The notes under the pieces are model-generated. The model searched no databases. It was given only the letters and a program-made list of their open reading frames with translations, and was not told the origin of the DNA. This document shows, one piece after another, positions 1 to 6,852 of a stretch of DNA of 22,942 bases. Location: positions 1-22,942 of IMG/VR virus record IMGVR_UViG_3300009703_003287; one strand, written 5' to 3'. The position numbers and the translations under genes are program-made. Numbering within the stretch: the stretch's first letter is position 1; the number at the start of each line of letters is the position of its first letter. Origin of the DNA: a virus.

Positions 1-725
1 AAGATGAAGATGAAGAAGAATCAAATTTACTAGCTAAAAACAAAAAATATGTTTTTGTTTTTGTAGGAAATGGTCAATTTAGAAAGGGCGTAGATTTAGT
101 AATTAACGCTTGGAAAGATTCATTTAAAGTAGCAGATAACTGTCAGTTATTTATTAAAGATAGCCCGCAGATATACGGACAAACATCAATTTTTCAACAA
201 ATAATGGCCTTGCAATATAATACTGGATGTGGTACTATAGTATATAATGACGATTGTTTATCTGAAAGAGAGATGGCAAAAATTTATAAACAGGCTTTTG
301 CTATTGTTGCTCCCTATAGGGGAGAAGGATTCGGTATGCATATTCAAGAAGCAACAGCTTGTGGAGCTATTCCAATTATAACTAGGGGCGGTCCTACTGA
401 TGAATTTATTCCTGATGAGATTTCAGTAAAAATTGCAACAGGTCGAAAAATGGAAAATCTTATGGCAGATCATATATTTGCAGGTAAACCTGGAGACGCT
501 CTTACTTTAATGAGTACACATGGATATGTTTTAGAACCAGATTTTGATGAATTAAAAAAACAAATGAAAAATTTATATCATCATCACGAAAAGCAAAATA
601 TAATTAATAGAGTTAAAAGTGTAAAATTAGAAAATACATGGGAGAATGTTGGTAATCGTTATTTAAGTGTTTTTGACACCGTATTAAGCAAAAACGATAA
701 ACCTTCAAGAATGAACTATGTCTGA
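1..725 (+). CDS. Glycosyltransferase, GT4-like C-terminal domain (5' end outside window)
   Basis: The reading frame is open from base 3, so the gene begins upstream; the ATG at 204 is internal. The visible part matches the C-terminal Rossmann domain of GT-B (GT4-type) glycosyltransferases. A strand near codons 17-22 (VFVFVG) is followed by GQFRKGVDLVINAW. The nucleotide-sugar signature GEGFGMHIQEATACG holds the family's E-x7-E pair, with the first Glu codon at 324, followed by PIITRGGPTDEF. These enzymes move a sugar from a nucleotide donor to an acceptor. The acceptor here is unknown; in phages it may be virion protein, DNA or host surface glycan. The stop overlaps the iscA-like start by 8 nt, implying translational coupling. 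The family assignment is strong and the substrate is not inferable. Confidence 0.85.
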   Translation, partial: DEDEEESNLLAKNKKYVFVFVGNGQFRKGVDLVINAWKDSFKVADNCQLFIKDSPQIYGQTSIFQQIMALQYNTGCGTIVYNDDCLSEREMAKIYKQAFAIVAPYRGEGFGMHIQEATACGAIPIITRGGPTDEFIPDEISVKIATGRKMENLMADHIFAGKPGDALTLMSTHGYVLEPDFDELKKQMKNLYHHHEKQNIINRVKSVKLENTWENVGNRYLSVFDTVLSKNDKPSRMNYV

Positions 726-1272
726 TAAAAAGTCACAGCTACCTTCCGAGGTTAAAGATTGGTTAGATGGATTTTTCAGTGATGAAAAACCTACTGAGCC
801 TATCGAAAATGAACCATCTTCGTTTGATTTATTTGCTTTTATGGAAGATCAAAATAATCTTTCTCTTGATGAAAAAATTCTCAGAGATTTTCACGGACAC
901 CAAGTTGAGTTTGATGAAACTTATACAGATGTGTTACCTTCTCTTTCTAAAAAAGCTGAAATATATATTTCTTCTCAGTTAGAAAAAGATAATGAATATT
1001 TTAGAATTCAAATATTAGGCGGAGGTTGCAGTGGATTTCAATATGAATTTAAAATTACAGACGATCCTTTGTTAGAAGACGATAAACGTATTTCACAGAA
1101 TCCTCCTGCGTATGTAGATTCTACAAGTCTAACTTACATGCCAGGAGCCTTAATTGATTGGGATGATTCTGATTTTGGTGGACAATTAGTAATTAATAAT
1201 CCCGGAGCCAAACAAAGTTGTGGATGTGGTTCTAGTTTTTCTTTTGATTTTGACGCCTATGAGCCTGTATAA
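718..1272 (+). CDS. iscA: IscA/HesB-type iron-sulfur carrier protein with acidic N-terminal extension
   Basis: This is an A-type carrier that would receive Fe-S clusters or iron and deliver them to apo-proteins. The C-terminal ~105 residues carry the family signature: GGGCSGFQYEF with Cys104, then SCGCGSSF with Cys168 and Cys170. The 64- and 66-residue spacings equal those of E. coli IscA (C35/C99/C101), so the three cluster ligands look intact. Standard IscA is ~107 residues. This one has 184, because residues 1-75 form an added region rich in Asp, Glu and Phe (WLDGFFSDEK, SFDLFAFMED) with no family I recognise. The extension may be a docking segment for a phage target. It overlaps the upstream glycosyltransferase by 8 nt and the next oxygenase by 14 nt, so it is co-translated with an iron enzyme. 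IscA-like genes are known from other marine phages. Confidence 0.9.
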   Translation: MSDKKSQLPSEVKDWLDGFFSDEKPTEPIENEPSSFDLFAFMEDQNNLSLDEKILRDFHGHQVEFDETYTDVLPSLSKKAEIYISSQLEKDNEYFRIQILGGGCSGFQYEFKITDDPLLEDDKRISQNPPAYVDSTSLTYMPGALIDWDDSDFGGQLVINNPGAKQSCGCGSSFSFDFDAYEPV

Positions 1273-1897
1273 TTGGATAGTTAAACAAAGTGGACTACCT
1301 TGGTTAGAACTAAGGATAGAAATTCCTTTTGTAGAAATGCTTGAAGAAGCAGTAGCATTAAAAGAAGAATTTGTAGAACATAGAGATGGAGATGCTCCTG
1401 CTGGTTATTCACATAAAGGATGGAAAAGTTTATGTATACATGGAATAAGTTCAGAAAAAACTAATCATTATACACAATATGGATATAAAAATCATGAAGA
1501 AACACCATATATTTGGACAAAAGCTAGCGAAAAAGCTCCTGTTACTGTTAAATTTTTTAAAGAGACATTCCCCATGTCACAATACTTTAGAGTACGATTT
1601 ATGTTGCTTGAACCAGGGGGATATATTAGTCCGCATTGCGACACAGAAAAAAGCTCGTTAAGCCCTATTAATATAGCACTTAATATGCCAAAAAACTGTC
1701 TTTTTAAGTTTGAAAAACATGGGCTAGTTCCTATAAAAACAGGACAGAGTTTTTTACTGGATGTATCTAATAAACACGCTTATATAAATAAATCATTTGA
1801 TGATAGGTATCATATTATTGCACACGGAAAGACAAATACACCCGAATGGAGAAAGTTAGTAGAAGTAAGCTATGCGAAAAATGGGATTAGGACATAA
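1259..1897 (+). CDS. Aspartyl/asparaginyl beta-hydroxylase-like 2-oxoglutarate Fe(II) oxygenase
   Basis: The 212-residue product resembles the Asp/Asn hydroxylase branch of cupin-fold 2OG-Fe(II) oxygenases (PF05118-like). These use Fe(II), O2 and 2-oxoglutarate to hydroxylate protein side chains or small molecules. The double-stranded beta-helix core reads PGGYISPHCDTE (His126, Asp128), NIALNMPKNCLFKFE, SFLLDVSNKHAYINKS (His173) and DDRYHIIAHG (Arg183). These give the expected HxD...H iron triad plus the Arg that binds the 2OG carboxylate. I chose ATG 1259 over the in-frame ATG 1220, because 1220 lies deep in iscA while 1259 gives the usual short overlap and a family-like N terminus. The substrate is unknown. 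The neighbours (glycosyltransferase, Fe-S carrier, second oxygenase at 3463) suggest a modification module. Confidence 0.82.
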   Translation: MSLYNWIVKQSGLPWLELRIEIPFVEMLEEAVALKEEFVEHRDGDAPAGYSHKGWKSLCIHGISSEKTNHYTQYGYKNHEETPYIWTKASEKAPVTVKFFKETFPMSQYFRVRFMLLEPGGYISPHCDTEKSSLSPINIALNMPKNCLFKFEKHGLVPIKTGQSFLLDVSNKHAYINKSFDDRYHIIAHGKTNTPEWRKLVEVSYAKNGIRT

Positions 1898-3242
1898 TTA
1901 TATAGTAGCTATCTTAGATGATAGAGAGAGTATACACCAATCTAATAAAGAATACGCTGATAAATTTAAAGAATTAACAGAATTTTTTACAAGATTTAAA
2001 TATTTTGGCGAAATTTTATATGGTAAGTCTATAAATGAGATTTTAGAAAAAGCTTTACAGACTGATAATAAGTACTGTATTATTCAATGCGTTGGACATT
2101 TTATTAAAGAAAAAAACTTTTTTGATTTAGTAGAAAATTGGACTTCTAAAAAAGATTTTTTTATAACAGGACATATCATGGATAAACACACTAAGAATAG
2201 CGCTCATCCTGAAGGTAACGGTTATTACGGCTTACATAAACAATGTTTACTTGTTAATTTACATTATTATAAAAAATTTAATAAACCAGAATACGGAAAA
2301 AAGAATTCTGGAGAATATGAATTAAGAATACCAAAACGAGCTAAACAAGATATTCATGATGATTACACCCCTATAGGATTAATGGGTAGTGAAGAAACAC
2401 AAGTATGTACTCCAATTGTTGATGGATGGAATTTTATAAATAAAAGTATAGAAAATAATTTAACTGTTTATAATTTTCACCCTAAACTTAGAGATTCTAA
2501 ACAATATACTTACCCAAATAAAAACTTAGATGAGTTACAAACACAGCTAAGTTGGATAAATCAAATTTTAGTTTATGCACCACAATGCGTATTTTTTTGG
2601 AATACAGAAAAATATTATGATATTAAAAATACAGAACTAGAAATAGATAGAATAGATTATTTATATAGTGTGGCAGCTAGTTTTAAACCAAACTTTATCT
2701 TAAATAAATACGGATTCACAGATAAAACAGAAATAGTATTTTTTGATTATAGTAAACAAGCGTTAGCTTTTAAAAAGCTGTTATTAGAACAATGGGACGG
2801 TGAAAACTACCCTAAGTTTTTATATGATATTAAAAAGAAATATCCACAGATAAATGAGACTACCCATAATCCTTACGGAGATGATGATTATAATAAATTA
2901 TGGGAAATAGAAATAGAAAATTGGCAAAGCACAGAAAATATAAAAGAACATTGGGATAGATATAAAAAATTAAAACATAGTTTTATTTACTGTGATGTAT
3001 GTAAGAACCCCGACAAAGTTACTAAACTAATTAAACCTAAAGCTAATTCTGTTATTTGGTGGAGTAACGTTTTTCACACAGTAAATGCCCACTATGTTAG
3101 AAGGTTGTCTGAATTAAAAAATATTTATGAAAATAATTGGATACAAAAAATAAAAAATCAAAATCCAGATATTTGGATTTTTGGAAAGGATTATTTAAAT
3201 AATCCAGTAGAGGGAACAACCATTTTAAAATATAAGGAGTAA
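1872..3242 (+). CDS. Hypothetical protein, 456 aa, possibly two Rossmann-like halves
   Basis: I do not recognise this family with confidence. The start at 1872 overlaps the upstream oxygenase by 26 nt; an in-frame ATG at 1881 would shorten the overlap. The first ~190 residues alternate strands and helices (IVAILDD near 10, YCIIQCVGHF near 73, DFFITGHIMD near 95, YGLHKQCLLVNLHYY near 118) and faintly recall GT-A glycosyltransferases, but no clear DxD is present. The last ~200 residues (TEIVFFDYSKQALAFKKLL, HSFIYCDVC, SVIWWSNVFHT) faintly resemble the strand order of class I methyltransferases, without a visible glycine-rich SAM loop. No signal peptide or membrane span is seen. Position between two 2OG oxygenases suggests a shared modification task, which is inference only. 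Confidence 0.75.
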   Translation: MRKMGLGHNYIVAILDDRESIHQSNKEYADKFKELTEFFTRFKYFGEILYGKSINEILEKALQTDNKYCIIQCVGHFIKEKNFFDLVENWTSKKDFFITGHIMDKHTKNSAHPEGNGYYGLHKQCLLVNLHYYKKFNKPEYGKKNSGEYELRIPKRAKQDIHDDYTPIGLMGSEETQVCTPIVDGWNFINKSIENNLTVYNFHPKLRDSKQYTYPNKNLDELQTQLSWINQILVYAPQCVFFWNTEKYYDIKNTELEIDRIDYLYSVAASFKPNFILNKYGFTDKTEIVFFDYSKQALAFKKLLLEQWDGENYPKFLYDIKKKYPQINETTHNPYGDDDYNKLWEIEIENWQSTENIKEHWDRYKKLKHSFIYCDVCKNPDKVTKLIKPKANSVIWWSNVFHTVNAHYVRRLSELKNIYENNWIQKIKNQNPDIWIFGKDYLNNPVEGTTILKYKE

Positions 3243-3248
3243 AATAAA

Positions 3249-3473
3249 ATGGATAAGGAACAAATTGATTCCGCAGTAGAATGGGTTAACGAAGGTAAAT
3301 CTTTAGATGACTGGTTACGAGTTAACGGTTATACAAACAATAAAGAAGAAGCCAAAGCAGAAATTGAAATCGCACTTTCCGGTAATACCCCTGCTCCCAA
3401 ACCTGAAGTCGAAGATGACGAGGATTGGGACGAAGAAGAAGATTGGGAAGACGACGACGAGGATGACGACTGA
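3249..3473 (+). CDS. Small protein with extremely acidic C-terminal tail
   Basis: A strong Shine-Dalgarno (AAGGAGT, 3234-3240) sits well before ATG 3249. The 74-residue product has a folded-looking first half of about 45 residues (DSAVEWVNEGKSLDDWL, NKEEAKAEIEIALSG), probably helical. A short Pro linker (NTPAPKPEVE) follows, then a tail of almost only Asp, Glu and Trp that starts near residue 54. I recognise no family. Acidic tails occur in phage SSB proteins and in DNA-mimic inhibitors, but no specific function can be assigned. It ends 11 nt inside the next gene, an oxygenase, so the two are probably coupled. The Asp-rich tail could be a substrate for the neighbouring aspartyl-hydroxylase-like enzymes; this is speculation. 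Confidence 0.8.
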   Translation: MDKEQIDSAVEWVNEGKSLDDWLRVNGYTNNKEEAKAEIEIALSGNTPAPKPEVEDDEDWDEEEDWEDDDEDDD

Positions 3474-4068
3474 TTTCGTTGTTGCAAAAACAAGAATAGA
3501 AGGAGAATGGTCTTCTATTATTAGTAAGTTAGATAAATGCGTATTTTTTAAATGCGATGATTATGATTTACGCGATGCCGTTACAGGGATTGCTATAAAA
3601 AGTGAATCAGGTAATATTAATGATTTATTAATAACGAAAAGACCAGAAATCCCAGAGGACTATTCTCTAACTATTTTATATGAACATCCTGAAATAAAAA
3701 AATTAATAAATTTTTTTAAATTAGAAACCACAAGAATTAGAATTTTTAAACAAGAACCTGGAGCTAAAACTAAATTACACTTAGATTATAATAATGTTTT
3801 AGCTGCGAGTAATAATGATTTTTTAATTAGAATATGGACGGCACTAAATGACGATAAGAATTTTATTTATACATTTAGAGAAGGGGAAGCCCTTATAAAA
3901 AACATAAAATTAAAAACAGGGGAATCAATAATATTTAATCCTGATACCGTGCAACATGGAGCTATTAATAATAGTTCGGATAAAGCAAGATATAGTTTAA
4001 ATATTATAGGTAAACCAAACCCTTGGTTAAAAACATTTATAGAAAAAGAAGAAACTATAAGAATATGA
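3463..4068 (+). CDS. Second 2OG-Fe(II) oxygenase-like (Asp/Asn hydroxylase-type) protein
   Basis: The 201-residue product has its own cupin-type oxygenase core: EPGAKTKLHLDYNN (His106, Asp108), FLIRIWTALNDDKNFIYTF, TGESIIFNPDTVQHGAINNS (His165) and DKARYSLNIIG (Arg176). The HxD...H...R order and spacing match the enzyme at 1259, but the two sequences differ widely, so this is not a recent duplicate. I chose ATG 3463. The longer in-frame ATG 3307 would read the acidic gene in another frame, giving a Lys/Thr-rich artefact, and 3463 leaves only an 11 nt overlap. The likely reaction is hydroxylation or a related oxidation with Fe(II) and 2-oxoglutarate; the substrate is unknown. A non-catalytic binding role cannot be excluded. 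Confidence 0.75.
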   Translation: MTTDFVVAKTRIEGEWSSIISKLDKCVFFKCDDYDLRDAVTGIAIKSESGNINDLLITKRPEIPEDYSLTILYEHPEIKKLINFFKLETTRIRIFKQEPGAKTKLHLDYNNVLAASNNDFLIRIWTALNDDKNFIYTFREGEALIKNIKLKTGESIIFNPDTVQHGAINNSSDKARYSLNIIGKPNPWLKTFIEKEETIRI

Positions 4069-4071
4069 ATA

Positions 4072-4356
4072 ATGAATATTGATATTGGAGTAGGATATAC
4101 AAAAAATAACGGGCAAACTGTTAAAGTAACTGTTAATGAGTTTAGAAACTCTATGTATGTCCACATTAGAGAGTATAAGATGGATGGAGATACAGGATTC
4201 TGGTTTCCTACTAAATCTGGATATGCAATGCCTGCAGAAGAAATAGACACAATAATTGATTTATTATCTGATGCAAGTCAAAAAATAGCAAAATACTCTA
4301 GAAAATTTTCAAATCAATTAGAATTATTTGAGGAGTACAATACGCATGAGTGTTAA
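4072..4356 (+). CDS. PC4/Sub1-like single-stranded DNA-binding protein
   Basis: The 94-residue product matches the transcriptional coactivator PC4 fold. GQTVKVTVNEFRNSMYVHIREYKMDG covers the curved beta-sheet with the family's VxxxEFRxxxYVxIREY pattern; the next strand is TGFWFPTKSGYAMPAEEI; the C-terminal helix is EEIDTIIDLLSDASQKI. PC4 proteins dimerise and bind single-stranded DNA and melted duplex. A homologue is known in phage T5, and bacterial members exist. It starts 3 nt after the oxygenase stop and overlaps the next HTH gene by 11 nt. A role in transcription of replicating DNA or in recombination is plausible. A gp32-like SSB is encoded separately at 18960, so this is probably not the main replication SSB. 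The tail after ~75 is less conserved. Confidence 0.78.
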   Translation: MNIDIGVGYTKNNGQTVKVTVNEFRNSMYVHIREYKMDGDTGFWFPTKSGYAMPAEEIDTIIDLLSDASQKIAKYSRKFSNQLELFEEYNTHEC

Positions 4357-4660
4357 GGCATGGTCTGATGAAGACGAAAGTAAACTAGTTGAATTATATA
4401 AAAGTGAAGGTGTTAAAGACGTTCATGAACTAGCAGGTATATTCGATAAAGGATATCGAAGTGTTATTAGTAAACTTGTTCAACTAAAAATATACGAAAA
4501 ACCTGACCATAATAAAGATAAAAAGTTAAAAACTGTAAAGGTTATGCTTAGAGAGTTAGAAGAATTATTAGATATTAGTATTGAAGGTACTAATTTAAAT
4601 AAAAAAGAAAATTTAACAATCTTAGTAACTGCACTAGAAAATAAGTTAAAGAATGGATAA
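4346..4660 (+). CDS. Myb/SANT-like helix-turn-helix protein
   Basis: The 104-residue product begins MSVKAWSDEDESKLVELYK. This fits a Myb-like first helix with its hallmark Trp, followed by VHELAGIFDKGYRSVISKLVQLKIY as the second helix and recognition helix. The same repeat type (helix, then EIA..LGKS..SVR.KL..LGL) occurs four times in the protein at 6853. After a basic linker (HNKDKKLKTVK, ~53-63) comes a predicted helical segment, MLRELEELLDISIE, possibly for dimerisation. ATG 4346 is chosen because GAGGAG at 4330-4335 lies 10 nt upstream and the overlap with the PC4-like gene is short; the in-frame ATG at 4328 lies before that Shine-Dalgarno. It is probably a DNA-binding regulator; its target is unknown. 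Confidence 0.75.
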   Translation: MSVKAWSDEDESKLVELYKSEGVKDVHELAGIFDKGYRSVISKLVQLKIYEKPDHNKDKKLKTVKVMLRELEELLDISIEGTNLNKKENLTILVTALENKLKNG

Positions 4661-4663
4661 TTA

Positions 4664-4906
4664 ATGTACGAAAACGAATTTACAGACTTGGAAGACGATG
4701 TAGATATGGTAAACCACCCTCCACATTATAATAAAGGTATTGAAACTACTGAATATATTAAATCGTGGAATATGAATTGGTGTCAAGCTAATGTAGTAAA
4801 ATATATTAGTAGGTATAATTTAAAATACGAAGATAAGGATAAACAACTAGAAGACTTAAATAAAGCGAAATGGTATTTAGAAGATCTAATTCAGGGTTTA
4901 AAATAA
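4664..4906 (+). CDS. DUF3310 family protein (related to a domain of T7 gp1.7)
   Basis: The 80-residue product contains VNHPPHYNKGIETTEYI (residues 16-32) and NVVKYISRYNLKYEDKDKQL, then EDLNKAKWYLEDLI. This is the usual order of the DUF3310 domain found in many tailed phages. In T7, gp1.7 is a nucleoside monophosphate kinase that contains this domain. Here only the domain is present after a short acidic N terminus (YENEFTDLEDDVDM), and no Walker A motif is visible, so kinase activity is not claimed. It starts 3 nt after the HTH gene and is the last gene before a strong promoter at 4915, so it likely ends the first operon. Confidence 0.85.
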   Translation: MYENEFTDLEDDVDMVNHPPHYNKGIETTEYIKSWNMNWCQANVVKYISRYNLKYEDKDKQLEDLNKAKWYLEDLIQGLK

Positions 4907-4914
4907 AATTAAGG

Positions 4915-4943
4915 TTGACAACGTAACTATTTTTTTCTATAAT
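4915..4943 (+). promoter_or_regulatory. Consensus sigma-70 promoter for the DNA ligase
   Basis: TTGACA at 4915-4920, a 17-nt spacer and TATAAT at 4938-4943 form a perfect match to the sigma-70 consensus. The expected transcript start near 4950 leaves a leader of about 24 nt before GTG 4974. No hairpin terminator is visible between the preceding stop (4906) and this promoter, so upstream transcripts may also read through. Confidence 0.88.
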
Positions 4944-4973
4944 AATTAGATAAACTAATCGTTAGGTGAAAAA

Positions 4974-6707
4974 GTGAACTATACAGAATTAAAAGAAATT
5001 GTAAAAAAACATTGTCATTTATATTATGATATAAACAACCCAGAAATAACTGACCAAGAATTTGATGATATTTACGACCAATTAGAAAAAGTAGAAGAAA
5101 TACAAGGATGGACAGATCCGGATTCACCTACTCTTGTTGTAGGAGGTTCAGCAGGTAAAATTAAACACCCCCATAAACTTTATTCTCTAAATAAAGTATA
5201 TGATAAATCTGAAATTCCAGAAGGAATGTCTATAAAAGCTCCTAAACTCGATGGAGCAAATCTAACACTTATATATAAAAATAAAATGATTGACCTAGCT
5301 GTTACAAGAGGTGACGGGGAATTTGGAGAAAACGTAACACACTTAACTCCGGGGTTACTAGGTATTCCCGAATATATTAATAATGACTTTATAATTAATG
5401 GAGAATGTGTTACTGATAATGAAGTGGATAACTTTAGAAACTATGTAAGCGGAGCATTAGGGTTACTTGACTTAGAAGAATTTAAATCAAGAAAAATAAG
5501 ATTTATTGCACACGACCTTTTAGGGGTTGAAATGAGTTTCACAGCAAAGATGGATATTCTAAAAAATGCGGGATTTCACACCGTATTTAGTAAAATTTGT
5601 GATAATTACCCACAAGATGGACTAGTTTATAGAATTAATGATTGGCAAACTTGTAAACGCTTAGGATATACTTCTAAGTATCCGAGATTTGCTATAGCAC
5701 TAAAAGAACGAAATTCTTTAGTTGCGACTACAACTTTAAAAGAAGTGCTATGGGTTGTGGGGAGAACTGGGGCTGTAAACCCTACTGGTGTTGTTGAGCC
5801 TGTTGTGCTCGACGGAGCCACGGTAAGCCGTGTAACTTTGCATAATATGGAATATATTAAAAACCATGACTTGGGCCTTGGTGACCTAATCGAGCTAGAA
5901 AGAGCCGGAGGTGTTATTCCTAAGTTCAATAGAGTTATCCAACACTCATCCCATAATCTTAAAATTGAACAAAGACATGCTGAAGCTGCTGTTGGTCACG
6001 CACTTCAAATGGTCGGCCCAAGACTTTATTGTATAGATGAATCGCAACATGATACAGTAAAATTGCTTGAATATTTTATTAAAACTATAGACATTAAAGG
6101 TCTAGGTCCTGCGTCCGTGACTAAAATGCAGCTGAAACATCCAACTGATTTATATCAGTTTCACGATTGGAGTAATCTCGGGGCAAATGGAATAAAAATT
6201 CAAGATGAAATAAACCGTAGCAAGGCTAAACCTTATGAGACGGTCCTTGCATCCTTAGGTATTCCTGGTGTTGGAAAGTCTATGGCTAAAAAGATAGTAC
6301 AGCACATACCTTCGTTCAATCGGTTGCGAGAGATTGAAACGGTGCATATAATTGGGATTGGTCCCAAACGTATCGAGCAAATATTAGCTTGGCTCGATAT
6401 AAATGAAGAATGGGTAATAAAATTACCTTTACAACTTAAACAGAGCCAAAGTATAGACTCCGTTCTCAATTCCACCGGAGTAAAAAAAGTATGCATAACA
6501 GGAAAACTTGACATGACACGTTCTGAACTAGCCCTCCTTTTGGAAGGGAAGGGATTTTCGGTCACTAGCACGGTCACAAAAGACTGCTATGCTTTGGTTT
6601 CTGGGGATGATAATACAAGTTCTAAATATAAAAAAGCACAAAAACAAAACACTAAAATTATAAACTATTGGGAAAATAGAAATAATATAGTGAAGGGTAT
6701 TTTATAG
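4974..6707 (+). CDS. ligA: NAD+-dependent DNA ligase (LigA type) with altered zinc-finger ligands
   Basis: The enzyme seals nicks using NAD+. Domains in order: Ia (residues ~1-40, HLYYDINNPEITDQEFDDIY, which contacts NMN); nucleotidyltransferase with KLDG at 91-94 (Lys91 the AMP-acceptor) and TRGDGEFGENVTH; OB fold with VGRTGAVNPTGVVEPV and GDLIELERAGGVIPK; zinc finger; helix-hairpin-helix repeats (IKGLGP, LGIPGVGKSMAKKIV, IIGIGPKRIEQIL); and C-terminal BRCT (VKKVCITGKLDMTRSELALLLE). At 577 aa it is shorter than bacterial LigA (~670). The usual four-Cys finger is replaced by His335, His342, Cys353 and His359. Start GTG 4974 gives a normal Ia N terminus; no earlier start fits the promoter. It is the sole gene between its promoter and the next one. 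Confidence 0.95.
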   Translation: MNYTELKEIVKKHCHLYYDINNPEITDQEFDDIYDQLEKVEEIQGWTDPDSPTLVVGGSAGKIKHPHKLYSLNKVYDKSEIPEGMSIKAPKLDGANLTLIYKNKMIDLAVTRGDGEFGENVTHLTPGLLGIPEYINNDFIINGECVTDNEVDNFRNYVSGALGLLDLEEFKSRKIRFIAHDLLGVEMSFTAKMDILKNAGFHTVFSKICDNYPQDGLVYRINDWQTCKRLGYTSKYPRFAIALKERNSLVATTTLKEVLWVVGRTGAVNPTGVVEPVVLDGATVSRVTLHNMEYIKNHDLGLGDLIELERAGGVIPKFNRVIQHSSHNLKIEQRHAEAAVGHALQMVGPRLYCIDESQHDTVKLLEYFIKTIDIKGLGPASVTKMQLKHPTDLYQFHDWSNLGANGIKIQDEINRSKAKPYETVLASLGIPGVGKSMAKKIVQHIPSFNRLREIETVHIIGIGPKRIEQILAWLDINEEWVIKLPLQLKQSQSIDSVLNSTGVKKVCITGKLDMTRSELALLLEGKGFSVTSTVTKDCYALVSGDDNTSSKYKKAQKQNTKIINYWENRNNIVKGIL

Positions 6708-6751
6708 AATGGTATATTATGACCAAATGACAAATTACGGTCATATTTATC

Positions 6752-6780
6752 TTGCTGAACATATAAATTCTTGCTATAAT
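6752..6780 (+). promoter_or_regulatory. Extended -10 promoter for the four-repeat HTH gene
   Basis: TTGCTG at 6752-6757, a 17-nt spacer and TATAAT at 6775-6780 are preceded by TGC (6772-6774), giving an extended -10 element (TGnTATAAT). The expected transcript start is near 6787, giving a leader of about 66 nt. An in-frame 47-codon reading frame (6709-6852) spans this element but has no Shine-Dalgarno or recognisable product, so I read the stretch as promoter plus leader. Confidence 0.75.
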
Positions 6781-6790
6781 CAATCATTAC

Positions 6791-6815
6791 TTAGAGAGAG
6801 TAAGCACTCTCCTAA
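6791..6815 (+). promoter_or_regulatory. 5'-terminal leader hairpin
   Basis: Arms TTAG-GAGAG (6791-6794 and 6796-6800, with one bulged A at 6795) and CTCTC-CTAA (6807-6815) pair perfectly around a 6-nt loop. The hairpin would start about 4 nt after the predicted transcript start. 5'-terminal stem-loops of this kind protect mRNAs from decay in bacteria; that role is inferred here. Confidence 0.7.
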
Positions 6816-6852
6816 TGATTTCAAAACAAACTTTAAGAAGGGGAAAACATAA

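Noticed and set aside
1220-1258. Longer N terminus for the first oxygenase
   Set aside because: It would overlap the conserved CGC region of iscA by 53 nt and has no Shine-Dalgarno; ATG 1259 fits better.
3307-3462. Longer N terminus for the second oxygenase starting at ATG 3307
   Set aside because: The added residues are a Lys/Thr-rich out-of-frame reading of the acidic gene; ATG 3463 gives a normal short overlap.
6709-6852. A 47-codon reading frame between the ligase and the four-repeat HTH gene
   Set aside because: It lacks a Shine-Dalgarno, shows no recognisable protein pattern, and its bases are better explained by an extended -10 promoter and a leader hairpin.
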